A DNA stretch of 64,000 nt from Alistipes sp. (lineage in GTDB: Bacteria > Bacteroidota > Bacteroidia > Bacteroidales > Rikenellaceae). The notes beneath the pieces were generated by a model, which saw nothing but the letters and a program-made list of their open reading frames with translations, ran no database searches and was not told the origin of the DNA. The stretch lies in contig JAFVIB010000009.1 in NCBI GenBank assembly GCA_017474235.1, positions 1-64,000 on the forward strand, in the 5' to 3' direction. Shown here piece by piece: positions 17,289 through 25,184 of this stretch. The first letter of the stretch is position 1; each line of letters opens with the position of its first letter. The position numbers and the translations under genes are program-made.

Positions 17289-18488
17289 TTAATCTACTTT
17301 AAAAATATCTCTTGTATAAACTTTATCTCTTACATCATCAAGGCTTGCATCATAGCGATTTGACAGAATAACCTGACTCTCGCTCTTAAATTTTGCCAAA
17401 TCATTGACAACAAGACTTCCAAAGAATGTTGTCCCATCTTCAAGGGTCGGCTCATAGATTATTACCTCTGCGCCCCTCGCCTTAATACGCTTCATCACGC
17501 CTTGTATAGAGCTTTGACGGAAGTTATCAGAGCCTGTCTTCATCGTCAATCGATAGACGCCTATTCTCTTTGTACCTATCTGATCTGCCATTGCCAACAC
17601 TCTATCTGCAATAAAGTCCTTTCGAGTACGATTACTCTCAACAATTGCCGACATCATATTCTGTGGCACATCATTATAGTTAGCAAGCAGTTGTTTTGTA
17701 TCTTTCGGCAGGCAGTAACCGCCATAACCGAATGATGGATTATTATAATGAGTACCGATGCGTGGATCAAGACAAACTCCCTCAATAATACTCTTTGCAT
17801 CTAATCCCTTAGTCTCCGCATAAGTGTCAAGCTCATTAAAATAACTTACTCGAAGAGCCAGATATGTATTGGCAAAAAGTTTTACAGCCTCTGCCTCTGT
17901 AGAGCCCATAAATAGAGTCTCAATATCTCTCTTTAATGCACCTTGCTTGAGTAGTTCTGCAAAGGTTCGAGCTGCACTATCAAGTCTCTGATCTCCATCC
18001 GGACGACCCACTATAATACGACTCGGATATAGATTGTCATACAATGCTTTGCTCTCACGCAGAAACTCCGGAGAAAATATTATATTACCTGAGCCGCTCT
18101 TCTGACGAATATTCTCTGTATAGCCTACCGGTACTGTTGATTTAATAATGATTATCGCCTCTGAATTACACCTAGTTACTAACTCTATAACCTCTTCAAC
18201 AGCAGAGGTGTCGAAATGATTCTTGGCACTGTCATAGTTGGTCGGCGTTGCAACAACAACCATCTGCGCCCCTCTGTAAGCCTCCTCTGCATCTAGTGTA
18301 GCCCGCAGATTTAACTCTTTTGTTGCAAAGAAACGCTCTATATATTCATCCTTTATAGGCGATTTTCGCTCATTTATGGCAGCAACCTTCTCCGGAATCA
18401 CATCCACCGCCACAACCTCATTGTGCTGCGCCAGCAGAGTGGCTATCGATAAGCCCACATATCCCGTTCCTGCTACTGCTATTTTCAT
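17289..18488 (-). CDS. ugd: UDP-glucose 6-dehydrogenase
   Basis: 399 residues, very like the enterobacterial Ugd type. [16 protein letters not shown] binds [14 protein letters not shown] and [16 protein letters not shown] are typical, and the catalytic Cys is in [14 protein letters not shown]. It makes UDP-glucuronic acid, so the polysaccharide probably has an acidic sugar. UDP-ManNAc dehydrogenases are relatives, but the close match to Ugd argues for glucose. Co-transcribed with rfbA. Confidence 0.93.
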   Translation of the reverse strand: MKIAVAGTGYVGLSIATLLAQHNEVVAVDVIPEKVAAINERKSPIKDEYIERFFATKELNLRATLDAEEAYRGAQMVVVATPTNYDSAKNHFDTSAVEEVIELVTRCNSEAIIIIKSTVPVGYTENIRQKSGSGNIIFSPEFLRESKALYDNLYPSRIIVGRPDGDQRLDSAARTFAELLKQGALKRDIETLFMGSTEAEAVKLFANTYLALRVSYFNELDTYAETKGLDAKSIIEGVCLDPRIGTHYNNPSFGYGGYCLPKDTKQLLANYNDVPQNMMSAIVESNRTRKDFIADRVLAMADQIGTKRIGVYRLTMKTGSDNFRQSSIQGVMKRIKARGAEVIIYEPTLEDGTTFFGSLVVNDLAKFKSESQVILSNRYDASLDDVRDKVYTRDIFKVD

Positions 18489-18506
18489 ATTTCGATTATC
18501 TACTTG

Positions 18507-19706
18507 CTAAAGTTCTCTAAGTTCTTCTTTGATACTCTTATCCGCCAATCTCTGCGCAAGAAGCCAAAAACCTTTACGCTCTATATGAGTTGCCCTACCA
18601 ATTCTGTTTAGAATACGATAAAGGACAGTCTCGTGCTTAATTTGTCTTCTTACAAATGGATACATAACAAATGTTACAAATATACCTAACACAACAACAA
18701 TATAGAGTTGTATATCAATAGATAAACCTAACTTATATGCCAAAAACCAACACCCTACTACAAATAAATTTATTAGGATAATTGTTAGAGATGTTCCTAT
18801 GTGTGAATATCCAAGTTCAATAAACAAATGATGCAAATGAGTCTTATCTGGGCTAAATGGAGAATGACCGCGCACAATTCGTACACTCATAACTCTCAAA
18901 GTGTCAAATACAGGTATGCAAAGCACTGCTAAAGTGAATGGGACGAGCCCCAAATTGGAATCAAGTGATACATTCACTGTATTTTCCGACAATATTGTAG
19001 TTACAAACACTGAGAATATAATTCCCAAAGAGAGTGTTCCTGCATCTCCAATGAACATTTTTGAATGCTTGCCGAACACATTGTGTGTAAAGAATGGCAA
19101 CAAAGATGTCGCGACAATAACAGCTAACGCTAACATCTTAACATTCCCCAAAAGATAGAACATTACGCCAAACAAAACACAACTTACTATGCTATATCCC
19201 GAGGAGTAGCCATCAACACCATCTATCAAATTTATAGCATTAATAATTCCCACACATGCAAACACCGTTAAAGGTACAGAGACATAATCTGAAATAGAAT
19301 ATATCCCCCACAGCCCATGGAAATTATCTATTTGGTTTCCTGTTGTGTATACCAAGTATAACACCAAAGCAATCTCTACCAAAAATCTCACTCTTGGAGA
19401 TAATGATATCATATCATCCATAAGCCCGACTATCAAGATGATAATTATTGCTGCAAATACAGGAAATATATCGTAGAAATTACCAAAGAGATTAAATCCC
19501 ATAACCCCTGTAAGCACTCCAAAAATCACAGTTAGCCCGCCCATGATTGGCACAGGCACACGCTGTAATTTTCTTGCATCTGGATTATCCACAATATTTT
19601 TCATCTTTGCCACCTTCAATATGTACGGATGAATCCAACAAGTACAGAATAATGCTATTAGCGCAGAAATAAGTATTGAATTTAGTTCATTTATCATAGG
19701 TTTCAA
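18507..19706 (-). CDS. Undecaprenyl-phosphate sugar-1-phosphate transferase (WecA/MraY family)
   Basis: 399 residues with ~11 membrane spans. Family motifs seen: DNPDARKLQRVPVPIMGG, the Asp pair in VGLMDDMISLSP, the active-site stretch NAINLIDGVDGYSSG, and SPDKTHLHHLFIELGYSH. It loads the first sugar phosphate, usually GlcNAc-1-P, on the lipid carrier and so starts the repeat unit. The start may be Met4 (19697). It is the first enzyme gene after the antiterminator, as in Bacteroides capsule loci. Confidence 0.9.
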   Translation of the reverse strand: MKPMINELNSILISALIALFCTCWIHPYILKVAKMKNIVDNPDARKLQRVPVPIMGGLTVIFGVLTGVMGFNLFGNFYDIFPVFAAIIIILIVGLMDDMISLSPRVRFLVEIALVLYLVYTTGNQIDNFHGLWGIYSISDYVSVPLTVFACVGIINAINLIDGVDGYSSGYSIVSCVLFGVMFYLLGNVKMLALAVIVATSLLPFFTHNVFGKHSKMFIGDAGTLSLGIIFSVFVTTILSENTVNVSLDSNLGLVPFTLAVLCIPVFDTLRVMSVRIVRGHSPFSPDKTHLHHLFIELGYSHIGTSLTIILINLFVVGCWFLAYKLGLSIDIQLYIVVVLGIFVTFVMYPFVRRQIKHETVLYRILNRIGRATHIERKGFWLLAQRLADKSIKEELREL

Positions 19707-19744
19707 CAGTTGGCTTATGTAATTAAACTTTATAACGGTACACT

Positions 19745-20365
19745 CTAAGGCTCTAACACCTGTATATACCCATCCTCGACCTCTGCCAACATGGCAGCAA
19801 TAATCCCTTGGATAAGTACAACTACTCGCTTTTTACGACCATTTTTTACTTTCATAAATAGACCCTCTACTCCATCAAAAGCACTTCCGATAATCTTTAC
19901 CGGAGTACCCTTTGCCAAATCAACTTCGTCCGGAGATAGATAGGTCACACTGTCGTTTTGAATTTGGCAAACTTTGATAAACTGTTGCATCTGATACTCC
20001 GGAACTATAATGGGTACATTTCTACCCTTCTCTGGTCGAGTAAGATATTGCAGGAAGTCAACCTCCGATTTTGCAGATTGTATTTTACTTTTGCTCGCAC
20101 GAACAAATATCAAGTTATTTATCGCCGGAACAAGTTTTCGTACTTTATTTTGAGTTTTCCCACAAAGTAACTCATACTTCATTGGCACAAAGCACTCAAT
20201 GGATTTACTCTCTAAAAAAGTTTTTGCCTTCAGAGCCCTGCCAAATGTAGCACTCATTGCAAACCAAACCAACTCTTGCTCAGAGTTATTATCCAATTTC
20301 CCTTCGCAAAACATTAGGGTTACTCTTGTTGTATATACATTCCCTTGGCTCCCTGAAACGGACAT
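19745..20365 (-). CDS. UpxY-like NusG-family transcription antiterminator
   Basis: 206 residues from 20365; the ATG at 20314 (189 residues) is as likely. The NGN domain begins with VWFAMSATFGRALKAKTFLE. A C-terminal KOW-like part holds VDLAKGTPVKIIGSAFDGVE. In Bacteroides such proteins bind the leader of their own locus and let RNA polymerase read through long polysaccharide operons. Here it is the first gene of a ~14-kb operon, fitting that role. No UpxZ-like gene, which often follows UpxY, is present. Confidence 0.87.
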   Translation of the reverse strand: MSVSGSQGNVYTTRVTLMFCEGKLDNNSEQELVWFAMSATFGRALKAKTFLESKSIECFVPMKYELLCGKTQNKVRKLVPAINNLIFVRASKSKIQSAKSEVDFLQYLTRPEKGRNVPIIVPEYQMQQFIKVCQIQNDSVTYLSPDEVDLAKGTPVKIIGSAFDGVEGLFMKVKNGRKKRVVVLIQGIIAAMLAEVEDGYIQVLEP

Positions 20366-20490
20366 ATTGTCCTATGTTTCAAGCTGTTACACAAACGACG
20401 ACTATAATAAATACAGTTGCGTAGCGTATTTTTCAAAGCAGTGCCCATCTATATACTAAACGGCTATATCTTCTAAAGAAGATGTCACTA
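20366..20490 (-). promoter_or_regulatory. 5' leader of polysaccharide operon with early hairpin
   Basis: About 125-175 nt lie between the promoter and the antiterminator start. Near its 5' end is a hairpin at 20468-20483 (ATCTTCT, two-base loop, AGAAGAT). Leaders of UpxY-controlled loci are where the antiterminator loads, so this hairpin is the first candidate site. No inverted repeats flanking the promoter, as in invertible capsule promoters, were seen. Confidence 0.5.
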
Positions 20491-20495
20491 CCACG

Positions 20496-20503
20496 CAAAG
20501 ATA
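20496..20503 (-). promoter_or_regulatory. Promoter -7 box (TATCTTTG) of polysaccharide operon
   Basis: Exact TAnnTTTG match on the minus strand. The ~220 nt between this box and the terminator at 20727-20758 is very AT-rich and shows no gene. Confidence 0.7.
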
Positions 20504-20726
20504 ATAAAAATATTTTAAACTATAGATTATTTTACTGTAAAAATGAGGCTATTCTCGATAATCAAATTACAAACAATATGATTATAAATATTCATTTATA
20601 GACATTAAGCGTTAAAAATTTCATAAAAATCAAATTTTACATCATTGTTATGCACAGCTTTTTCTAATATTTTTCTATAATCTACACCTTCAAATAATTA
20701 TAATAAGTATTGTGTACTAATAATAA

Positions 20727-20758
20727 AAAGTCTCCATTTAGACAAATGGAGACTTCAA
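20727..20758 (-). terminator. Rho-independent terminator of serine dehydratase gene
   Basis: Minus strand: AAGTCTCCATTT, loop GTCT, AAATGGAGACTT followed by TTTATTA; 12-bp perfect stem. Confidence 0.9.
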
Positions 20759-20807
20759 TTATCCTTATTTATAATGTATATTTGGAGTGCTTGATTATTA
20801 TATCAAT

Positions 20808-22007
20808 CTATCTCTTTACTCGCTTAGCAAGACCGCCCTCGGAGGTTTCGCGGTAGAGGCTCGGCAGGTTGATGCCGGTCTCGTTCATTACCTCGACAAC
20901 CTTATCGAAAGAGACGAGGTGTGAGCCATCGGAGAGTGTTGCGTAGGCATTAGCATCCAAGGCGCGGGCAGCAGCGACGGCATTACGCTCGATACAAGGC
21001 ACTTGAACAAGTCCGCAAACAGGGTCGCAAGTGAGTCCCAAGTGGTGCTCAAGACCCATCTCGGCAGCGTATTCGATTTGTGCCGGTGTGCCACCAAAGA
21101 GTTGGCAAGCGGCAGCGGCAGCCATAGCGCAAGCAACGCCAATCTCGCCCTGACAACCAACCTCTGCACCCGAAATTGAGGCGTTTGTTTTGACGACATT
21201 ACCAAACAATCCAGCAGTAGCAAGGGCTCGCAAGACTCTGATTTTCAAGAACTCTCGAGAGGTTGTCATATGGTACAGCACACCCGGAAGCACTCCGCAA
21301 GAGCCGCATGTAGGGGCTGTAACGACAGTACCTCCTGATGCATTCTCCTCGGCTACAGCGAGTGCATAGGCGTATATCTTTGCGCGAGAGCTGAGCGAGT
21401 CGGTATAGCTCTTCGACTTGACATAATAGGTACTTGCCTTACGGGCAATCTTCAACCCGCCCGGAAGCACTCCATCATTGTTCAAACCGCGCTGTACAGT
21501 GTCGCACATCACAGTCCAAATGTGGTCGAGAAAGTCCCAAATATCCTTACCTTCGCACATCTCTACATACTCCCAAAAGGTTTTACCCTCATCATAGCAC
21601 CACTGTTTAATCTCACTGATTGTGGTCAGCGGATAGATACTCTGCGGAGCCGCTGCAACGGTACTCTCGTTTGCCAACGAGCCACCGCCAACGCTGAATA
21701 TTGTCCAGCTATCATAGACCTCGCCACCCTTCAGAGCCTCGAAGAGCATACCGTTTGGATGAAAATCCAAAACGACATCTGCCTTCCAAATAATCTCTGT
21801 CGGAGCGATAGATTCAAGCACGGAGAGTATCGCGCTATGGGTCAAGTGACCCTTTCCTGTTGCGGCAAGCGAGCCGTAAAGAGTTACTCTATAAGCCTCA
21901 GCACCCTCTGTGCGCTCGGCAAACTGCTCAGCAGCACGCTTAGGTCCCATAGTGTGGCTGCTGGATGGTCCGCAACCAACCTTGTATAATTCTCGTAGTG
22001 ATTCCAT
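20808..22007 (-). CDS. sdaA: L-serine ammonia-lyase, iron-sulfur dependent, one-chain type
   Basis: 399 residues, holding both the beta part (GPSSSHTMGPKRAAE near 13-27) and the alpha part (ENASGGTVVTAPTCGSCGVLPG, then CDPVCGLVQVPCIERNA). Conserved Cys residues there should bind the [4Fe-4S] cluster. It deaminates serine to pyruvate and ammonia in the cytoplasm. The ATG is fixed by the family's usual start and lies just 4 nt after the -7 box, so the mRNA may be leaderless. Single-gene transcript with its own terminator. Confidence 0.95.
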   Translation of the reverse strand: MESLRELYKVGCGPSSSHTMGPKRAAEQFAERTEGAEAYRVTLYGSLAATGKGHLTHSAILSVLESIAPTEIIWKADVVLDFHPNGMLFEALKGGEVYDSWTIFSVGGGSLANESTVAAAPQSIYPLTTISEIKQWCYDEGKTFWEYVEMCEGKDIWDFLDHIWTVMCDTVQRGLNNDGVLPGGLKIARKASTYYVKSKSYTDSLSSRAKIYAYALAVAEENASGGTVVTAPTCGSCGVLPGVLYHMTTSREFLKIRVLRALATAGLFGNVVKTNASISGAEVGCQGEIGVACAMAAAAACQLFGGTPAQIEYAAEMGLEHHLGLTCDPVCGLVQVPCIERNAVAAARALDANAYATLSDGSHLVSFDKVVEVMNETGINLPSLYRETSEGGLAKRVKR

Positions 22008-22011
22008 AGTG

Positions 22012-22019
22012 CAAATATA
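22012..22019 (-). promoter_or_regulatory. Promoter -7 box (TATATTTG) of sdaA
   Basis: Exact match, followed by CACT and the ATG; the same spacer sequence as at the SDR gene (2710-2717). Confidence 0.6.
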
Positions 22020-22177
22020 GATATTTTTTTGTACAATCGTAAAAATAAAAAGGCTTATGTGTATGCGTAACGGTATAACAGGTAGAGTTTCCTTTGAAAT
22101 AGAGTAAAAAATGTGACATTTTTTGAGATTTGTTCAAAAAAGTGGTGCGCAAATTTGGATGTAACAAAAATCTGTAT

Positions 22178-22185
22178 TACTTTTG
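22178..22185 (+). promoter_or_regulatory. Promoter of tRNA-His (TACTTTTG, with TTTG upstream)
   Basis: Exact -7 box 25 nt before the tRNA; TTTG at 22154-22157 is spaced 20 nt upstream as a -33 box. Confidence 0.7.
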
Positions 22186-22210
22186 TCCCCGATTCGGAAA
22201 CGAATTATAT

Positions 22211-22285
22211 GGTGGATGTAGCTCAGCTGGTTAGAGTGACGGATTGTGGTTCCGAAGGTCGTGGGTTCGAATCCCATCTTCCACC
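22211..22285 (+). tRNA. tRNA-His (GTG)
   Basis: Cloverleaf read by eye: acceptor GTGGATG with CTTCCAC (one T-T mismatch), D arm GCTCAGCTGGTTAGAGT, anticodon loop TTGTGGT, T arm GTGGGTTCGAATCCCAT. The extra G at position -1 (22211) faces C73, the mark of tRNA-His. CCA is not encoded. Confidence 0.95.
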
Positions 22286-22400
22286 CAAAGTTTGAAAGTC
22301 TTGCAAAGCAAGACTTTTTTTATTTGTATAGCCGTGCAAACTTGTTTGTAAACGGCTATACAAATAAAAAAGGAGTGTCTGTGACACTTTCAAACTTTGG
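22285..22400 (+). repeat. Nested ~116-bp palindrome directly after tRNA-His
   Basis: The outer arms at 22285-22299 and 22386-22400 are a perfect 15-bp inverted repeat. The inner arms at 22316-22335 and 22352-22371 are a perfect 20-bp inverted repeat around CAAACTTGTTTG. The first outer arm begins at the last base of the tRNA. The core resembles the palindromes in the 34.3-34.6 kb repeats next to tRNA-Thr. Confidence 0.85.
22295..22321 (+). terminator. Terminator of tRNA-His
   Basis: AAAGTCTTGC, loop AAA, GCAAGACTTT, then a T-run. It is nested in the left arm of the larger palindrome. Confidence 0.8.
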
Positions 22401-22416
22401 AGGTGCCCCCGCGGCG

Positions 22417-22486
22417 AGCGGTAGGGATGGGCGTAACGGAGCAAGCTTTGCTTGCGCAGTAGCCAATCCCATCTTCCACTCCCGCT
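22417..22486 (+). repeat. Second copy of the tRNA-His 3' end inside a stem-loop
   Basis: 22465-22479 (AATCCCATCTTCCAC) repeats 22270-22284 of the tRNA exactly, in the same direction, ~195 nt downstream. GATGGG at 22426-22431 pairs with CCCATC of the copy, as the T stem does. Where the T loop would be there is a ~36-nt insert with GCAAGC/GCTTGC. AGCGG/CCGCT closes the outside. Confidence 0.75.
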
Positions 22487-22490
22487 AAAC

Positions 22491-22512
22491 AAAAAAAAGG
22501 AGCTGCGCTCCT
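22491..22512 (-). terminator. Terminator downstream of the GGGtGRT gene
   Basis: Minus strand: AGGAGC, loop GCA, GCTCCT, then eight T. It follows the structured element at 22542-22667, so that element is part of the 3' UTR. Confidence 0.75.
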
Positions 22513-22541
22513 CCTGCTTTCAAGGGTAGGACATATCACCT

Positions 22542-22667
22542 AATAAGTCGTTTTAAGCAGATAGTTACAAGGCATACAAGAAACCGAGTCCGCAGCATAC
22601 TAAAGCGTATGTGAGGAACTCGGTTATTGATGTATAACGCAGTAAATACTGCTTAAAACGGCTTATT
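22542..22667 (-). repeat. Structured 3'-end element, copy C
   Basis: 19-bp outer stem (22542-22560 with 22649-22667, one G-T pair) whose right arm covers the stop codon of the GGGtGRT gene. Inside are ACCGAGT/ACTCGGT and the apical hairpin CATAC-TAAAGC-GTATG (22596-22611). The flanks CAAGGC (left) and AACGCAG (right) are shared with copy D at 47.2 kb. Strand is given as that of the gene it follows. Confidence 0.8.
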
Positions 22668-23661
22668 TCATTGCCTGCTGGATTGCAACAGCCACTGCCA
22701 CAGTAGCACCTACCATTGGGTTGTTACCCATACCAAGGAAGCCCATCATCTCAACATGTGCTGGTACTGATGATGATCCTGCAAACTGTGCGTCTGAGTG
22801 CATACGACCAAGGGTATCGGTCATACCGTATGATGCAGGACCTGCGCCCATATTATCTGGGTGGAGGGTACGACCGGTACCACCACCTGATGCTACTGAG
22901 AAGTACTTCTTGCCTGCAAGAACGCGCTCCTTCTTATATGTACCTGCTACAGGGTGCTGGAAACGGGTTGGGTTAGTAGAGTTACCTGTGATAGATACAT
23001 CTACATCCTCCTTCCACATAACTGCTACGCCCTCGCGTACATCATCTACACCGTAGCAACGAACCTTTGAGCGAAGACCATCAGAGTAAGCGATAGTCTC
23101 TACCTCGTGAACCTCACCTGTGTAGTAGTCAAACTGAGTCTGAACATAGGTAAAGCCGTTGATACGAGAGATAATCTTTGCAGCATCCTTACCAAGACCG
23201 TTAAGGATAACGCGGAGTGGGTTCTTACGAACCTTATTTGCCATCTCGGCAATCTTAATTGCACCCTCAGCAGCTGCGAAAGACTCGTGACCTGCAAGGA
23301 ATGCGAAGCACTGAGTCTCCTCACGAAGAAGACGAGCAGCGAGGTTACCGTGACCAAGACCTACCAGACGATCGTCTGCAACAGAGCCTGGGATACAGAA
23401 TGCCTGCAAGCCCTCGCCGATAGCCTCGGCAGCATCTGCAGCGTTTGTGCAACCCTTCTTAATAGCGATTGCAGCACCCACTACATAAGCCCACTTTGCA
23501 TTCTCAAAGCAGATTGGCTGAGTCTCCTCACACATTGTGTAAGGGTCAATGCCCTTTGCATCGCAGATAGCCTTTGCATCCTCGATGCCGTTGATACCAT
23601 ATTGTGCAAGCACAGCGTTAATCTTATCTATTCTGCGCTCATAGCTCTCAAATAATGCCAT
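22663..23661 (-). CDS. GGGtGRT protein (conserved, function unknown)
   Basis: 332 residues. The name-giving motif GGGTGRT lies at 259-265, in a very conserved-looking Gly/Met-rich C-terminal third (MGAGPASYGMTDTLGRMHSD begins there). No signal peptide or membrane span, so cytoplasmic. No catalytic fold is obvious. It follows a NifU/IscU-like scaffold gene after 34 nt with no promoter between, so the pair is co-expressed. I recall the pair from other anaerobes, always uncharacterised. A link to Fe-S metabolism is inference from the neighbour. Confidence 0.88.
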   Translation of the reverse strand: MALFESYERRIDKINAVLAQYGINGIEDAKAICDAKGIDPYTMCEETQPICFENAKWAYVVGAAIAIKKGCTNAADAAEAIGEGLQAFCIPGSVADDRLVGLGHGNLAARLLREETQCFAFLAGHESFAAAEGAIKIAEMANKVRKNPLRVILNGLGKDAAKIISRINGFTYVQTQFDYYTGEVHEVETIAYSDGLRSKVRCYGVDDVREGVAVMWKEDVDVSITGNSTNPTRFQHPVAGTYKKERVLAGKKYFSVASGGGTGRTLHPDNMGAGPASYGMTDTLGRMHSDAQFAGSSSVPAHVEMMGFLGMGNNPMVGATVAVAVAIQQAMK

Positions 23662-23695
23662 AATTCAATAATGTTTAAGGGTTTAACAATATGGT

Positions 23696-24388
23696 TTACT
23701 CGTGACGAGGGTCAATGTACTTAACTGCGTCCTTAAAGCGACCGTAAGAGCCCTTTGCCTTCTCAAGTGCCTCTACAGGCTCGATGCCCTTCTTTACGAA
23801 GTCCATAAACTTGCCGAGGTGAACGAACTCGTAACCGATAATCTCGTCGTTTGCGTCGAGACCCATACGAGTACAGTAGCCCTCTGCCATCTCAAGGTAG
23901 CGAGCGCCCTTTGCAAGAGTACCGAACATAGTACCTACCTGTGAACGAAGACCCTTACCGAGGTCCTCAAGAGATGCACCGATAACAAGACCGCCCTCTG
24001 AGAAAGCTGACTGAGTACGACCGTAAACAATCTGCTTGAACAGCTCACGCATTGCTGTATTGATAGCATCGCAAACAAGGTCAGTATTAAGAGCCTCGAG
24101 GATAGTCTTACCCGGAAGAATCTCTGAAGCCATAGCAGCAGAGTGAGTCATACCAGAGCAACCGATAGTCTCAACAAGAGCCTCCTGAATAATACCGTCC
24201 TTAACATTGAGGGTCAGCTTACAAGCACCCTGCTGTGGTGCACACCAACCAATACCGTGAGTAAGACCGGAAATGTCCTTAATCTCCTTGGCGCGAACCC
24301 ACTTGCCCTCCTCAGGAATAGGAGCAGACTCGTGATTTGCACCCTTCTTTACGCAGCACATCTGCTGCACTTCGTGTGAATAAATCAT
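23696..24388 (-). CDS. NifU/IscU-like iron-sulfur scaffold protein (GGGtGRT partner)
   Basis: 230 residues from the ATG at 24388 (MIYSHEVQQMCCVKKG). The earlier start at 24433 lies in the promoter. Cysteines at 11, 12, 49, 56, 77 and 106. The stretch ETIGCSGMTHSAAMASEILP then GKTILEAL matches the Cys-containing loop of IscU/NifU scaffolds. The protein is longer than IscU (~130), with an extra C-terminal half, so it is a variant. First gene of a two-gene operon. Confidence 0.85.
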   Translation of the reverse strand: MIYSHEVQQMCCVKKGANHESAPIPEEGKWVRAKEIKDISGLTHGIGWCAPQQGACKLTLNVKDGIIQEALVETIGCSGMTHSAAMASEILPGKTILEALNTDLVCDAINTAMRELFKQIVYGRTQSAFSEGGLVIGASLEDLGKGLRSQVGTMFGTLAKGARYLEMAEGYCTRMGLDANDEIIGYEFVHLGKFMDFVKKGIEPVEALEKAKGSYGRFKDAVKYIDPRHE

Positions 24389-24430
24389 AGAGCTTTTTAT
24401 TATTAAAAAATGTTTGTACACAATCTGTGA

Positions 24431-24438
24431 CAAAGATA
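24431..24438 (-). promoter_or_regulatory. Promoter -7 box (TATCTTTG) of scaffold/GGGtGRT operon
   Basis: Exact match, 42 nt before the ATG at 24388. Between 24439 and 24561 I see no other feature. Confidence 0.7.
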
Positions 24439-24561
24439 ATAATTTTTAGCGATAATTATGCCAATTACCACAAATTATTTTTTTTACATTTAAGAGATAA
24501 CTTTTAATAGCGCTCAATATTTGTTATAATCCATTATAGCAATACGGACTTTGGGAGCGCC

Positions 24562-24705
24562 AATTTTGTGATTAGAAGGTATTAGATACAACGCTCGGCA
24601 AAAAATGCTGACGATGGATAGTACTAAAGCGTACAGCCATTGTCAGCATTTTTTGTTAGCGGAAGCAGGTGCGCTCTTATATGCGCAAATACTCACAACA
24701 AAATT
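24562..24705 (-). repeat. Structured 3'-end element, copy A
   Basis: Outer arms AATTTTGT and ACAAAATT, the right one ending on the stop codon of the SRPBCC gene. A perfect 14-bp inner stem joins 24599-24612 to 24642-24655, with A-run and T-run at its base. Inside are ATGG/CCAT and the apical hairpin GTAC-TAAAGC-GTAC. The flanks CAACGCTCGGC and GTTAGCGGAAGCAGGTGC recur almost unchanged in copy B at 60.7 kb. The A/T runs could make it act as a terminator in either direction. Confidence 0.85.
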
Positions 24706-25112
24706 TAGATTTGATTAAAAGCCTGCGCAAACCCCTCCGCCGCCTGATCAAGACCTTTCTGAATCTTGCTGCCGACCATCATACGCATCATCATATTGAG
24801 TTCAGCGTGGAGGACCATTCGCATACGGGTATCGGTTGGGGTGACCTCGTGGAGTTGAATCCAAAAGGCAAAATCGATAGGCACGCCGCCGTCATCGCCC
24901 GTAATTTTGACATACTTACCCTCCTCCTTGGCAATCATACGGAGTTTAACGGTAAAGCCCTTAACCTTAAATGAGCAGGTATCCTCCGTAGCCTGCCACT
25001 GTTCGACCTTATCTGCCACGGCGGGTGTAAGGAGCGAAAAGTTTGATATAAACGGGAATATCTGCGATGCCGACTTAAAAATCTGACACTGTTTAGACTC
25101 GTACTTCTCCAT
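24705..25112 (-). CDS. SRPBCC-like small protein, conserved in Bacteroidota
   Basis: 135 residues, no signal peptide. It begins with a START/SRPBCC-like pattern: SKQCQIFKSASQIFPFISNF, then alternating beta strands (CSFKVKGFTVKLRMI, KYVKITGD) and a long C-terminal helix (KIQKGLDQAAEGFAQAFNQI). The fold usually binds a hydrophobic ligand; none is known here. Single gene with its own promoter, ending at the structured element. Confidence 0.65.
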   Translation of the reverse strand: MEKYESKQCQIFKSASQIFPFISNFSLLTPAVADKVEQWQATEDTCSFKVKGFTVKLRMIAKEEGKYVKITGDDGGVPIDFAFWIQLHEVTPTDTRMRMVLHAELNMMMRMMVGSKIQKGLDQAAEGFAQAFNQI

Positions 25113-25129
25113 AGTTGCTCAATTTTGTG

Positions 25130-25137
25130 CAAAGGTA
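25130..25137 (-). promoter_or_regulatory. Promoter -7 box (TACCTTTG) of SRPBCC gene
   Basis: Exact match, 17 nt before the ATG at 25112. Confidence 0.7.
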
Positions 25138-25184
25138 GTAAAAAAATGGAAAGTTTACTTTACTATTTAAGTATATTCTAAAAA

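Noticed and set aside
20504-20726. Invertible promoter region of the polysaccharide operon
   Set aside because: No inverted repeat pair flanks the promoter box, and no recombinase gene is adjacent.
22223-22492. An 89-codon minus-strand ORF across tRNA-His and the palindrome
   Set aside because: It overlaps the tRNA and the inverted repeats; the translation (GGRWDSNPRPSEPQ near its end) is the known kind of false protein read from tRNA genes.
22542-22667. Simple terminator as the full explanation of element C
   Set aside because: No U-run follows its stems, and a separate intrinsic terminator lies 30 nt further on.
24562-24705. Integron attC site
   Set aside because: CAAC and GTTAG at the core ends recall attC, but the core triplets do not fit the consensus, there is no integrase or cassette array, and the element is fixed to gene ends.
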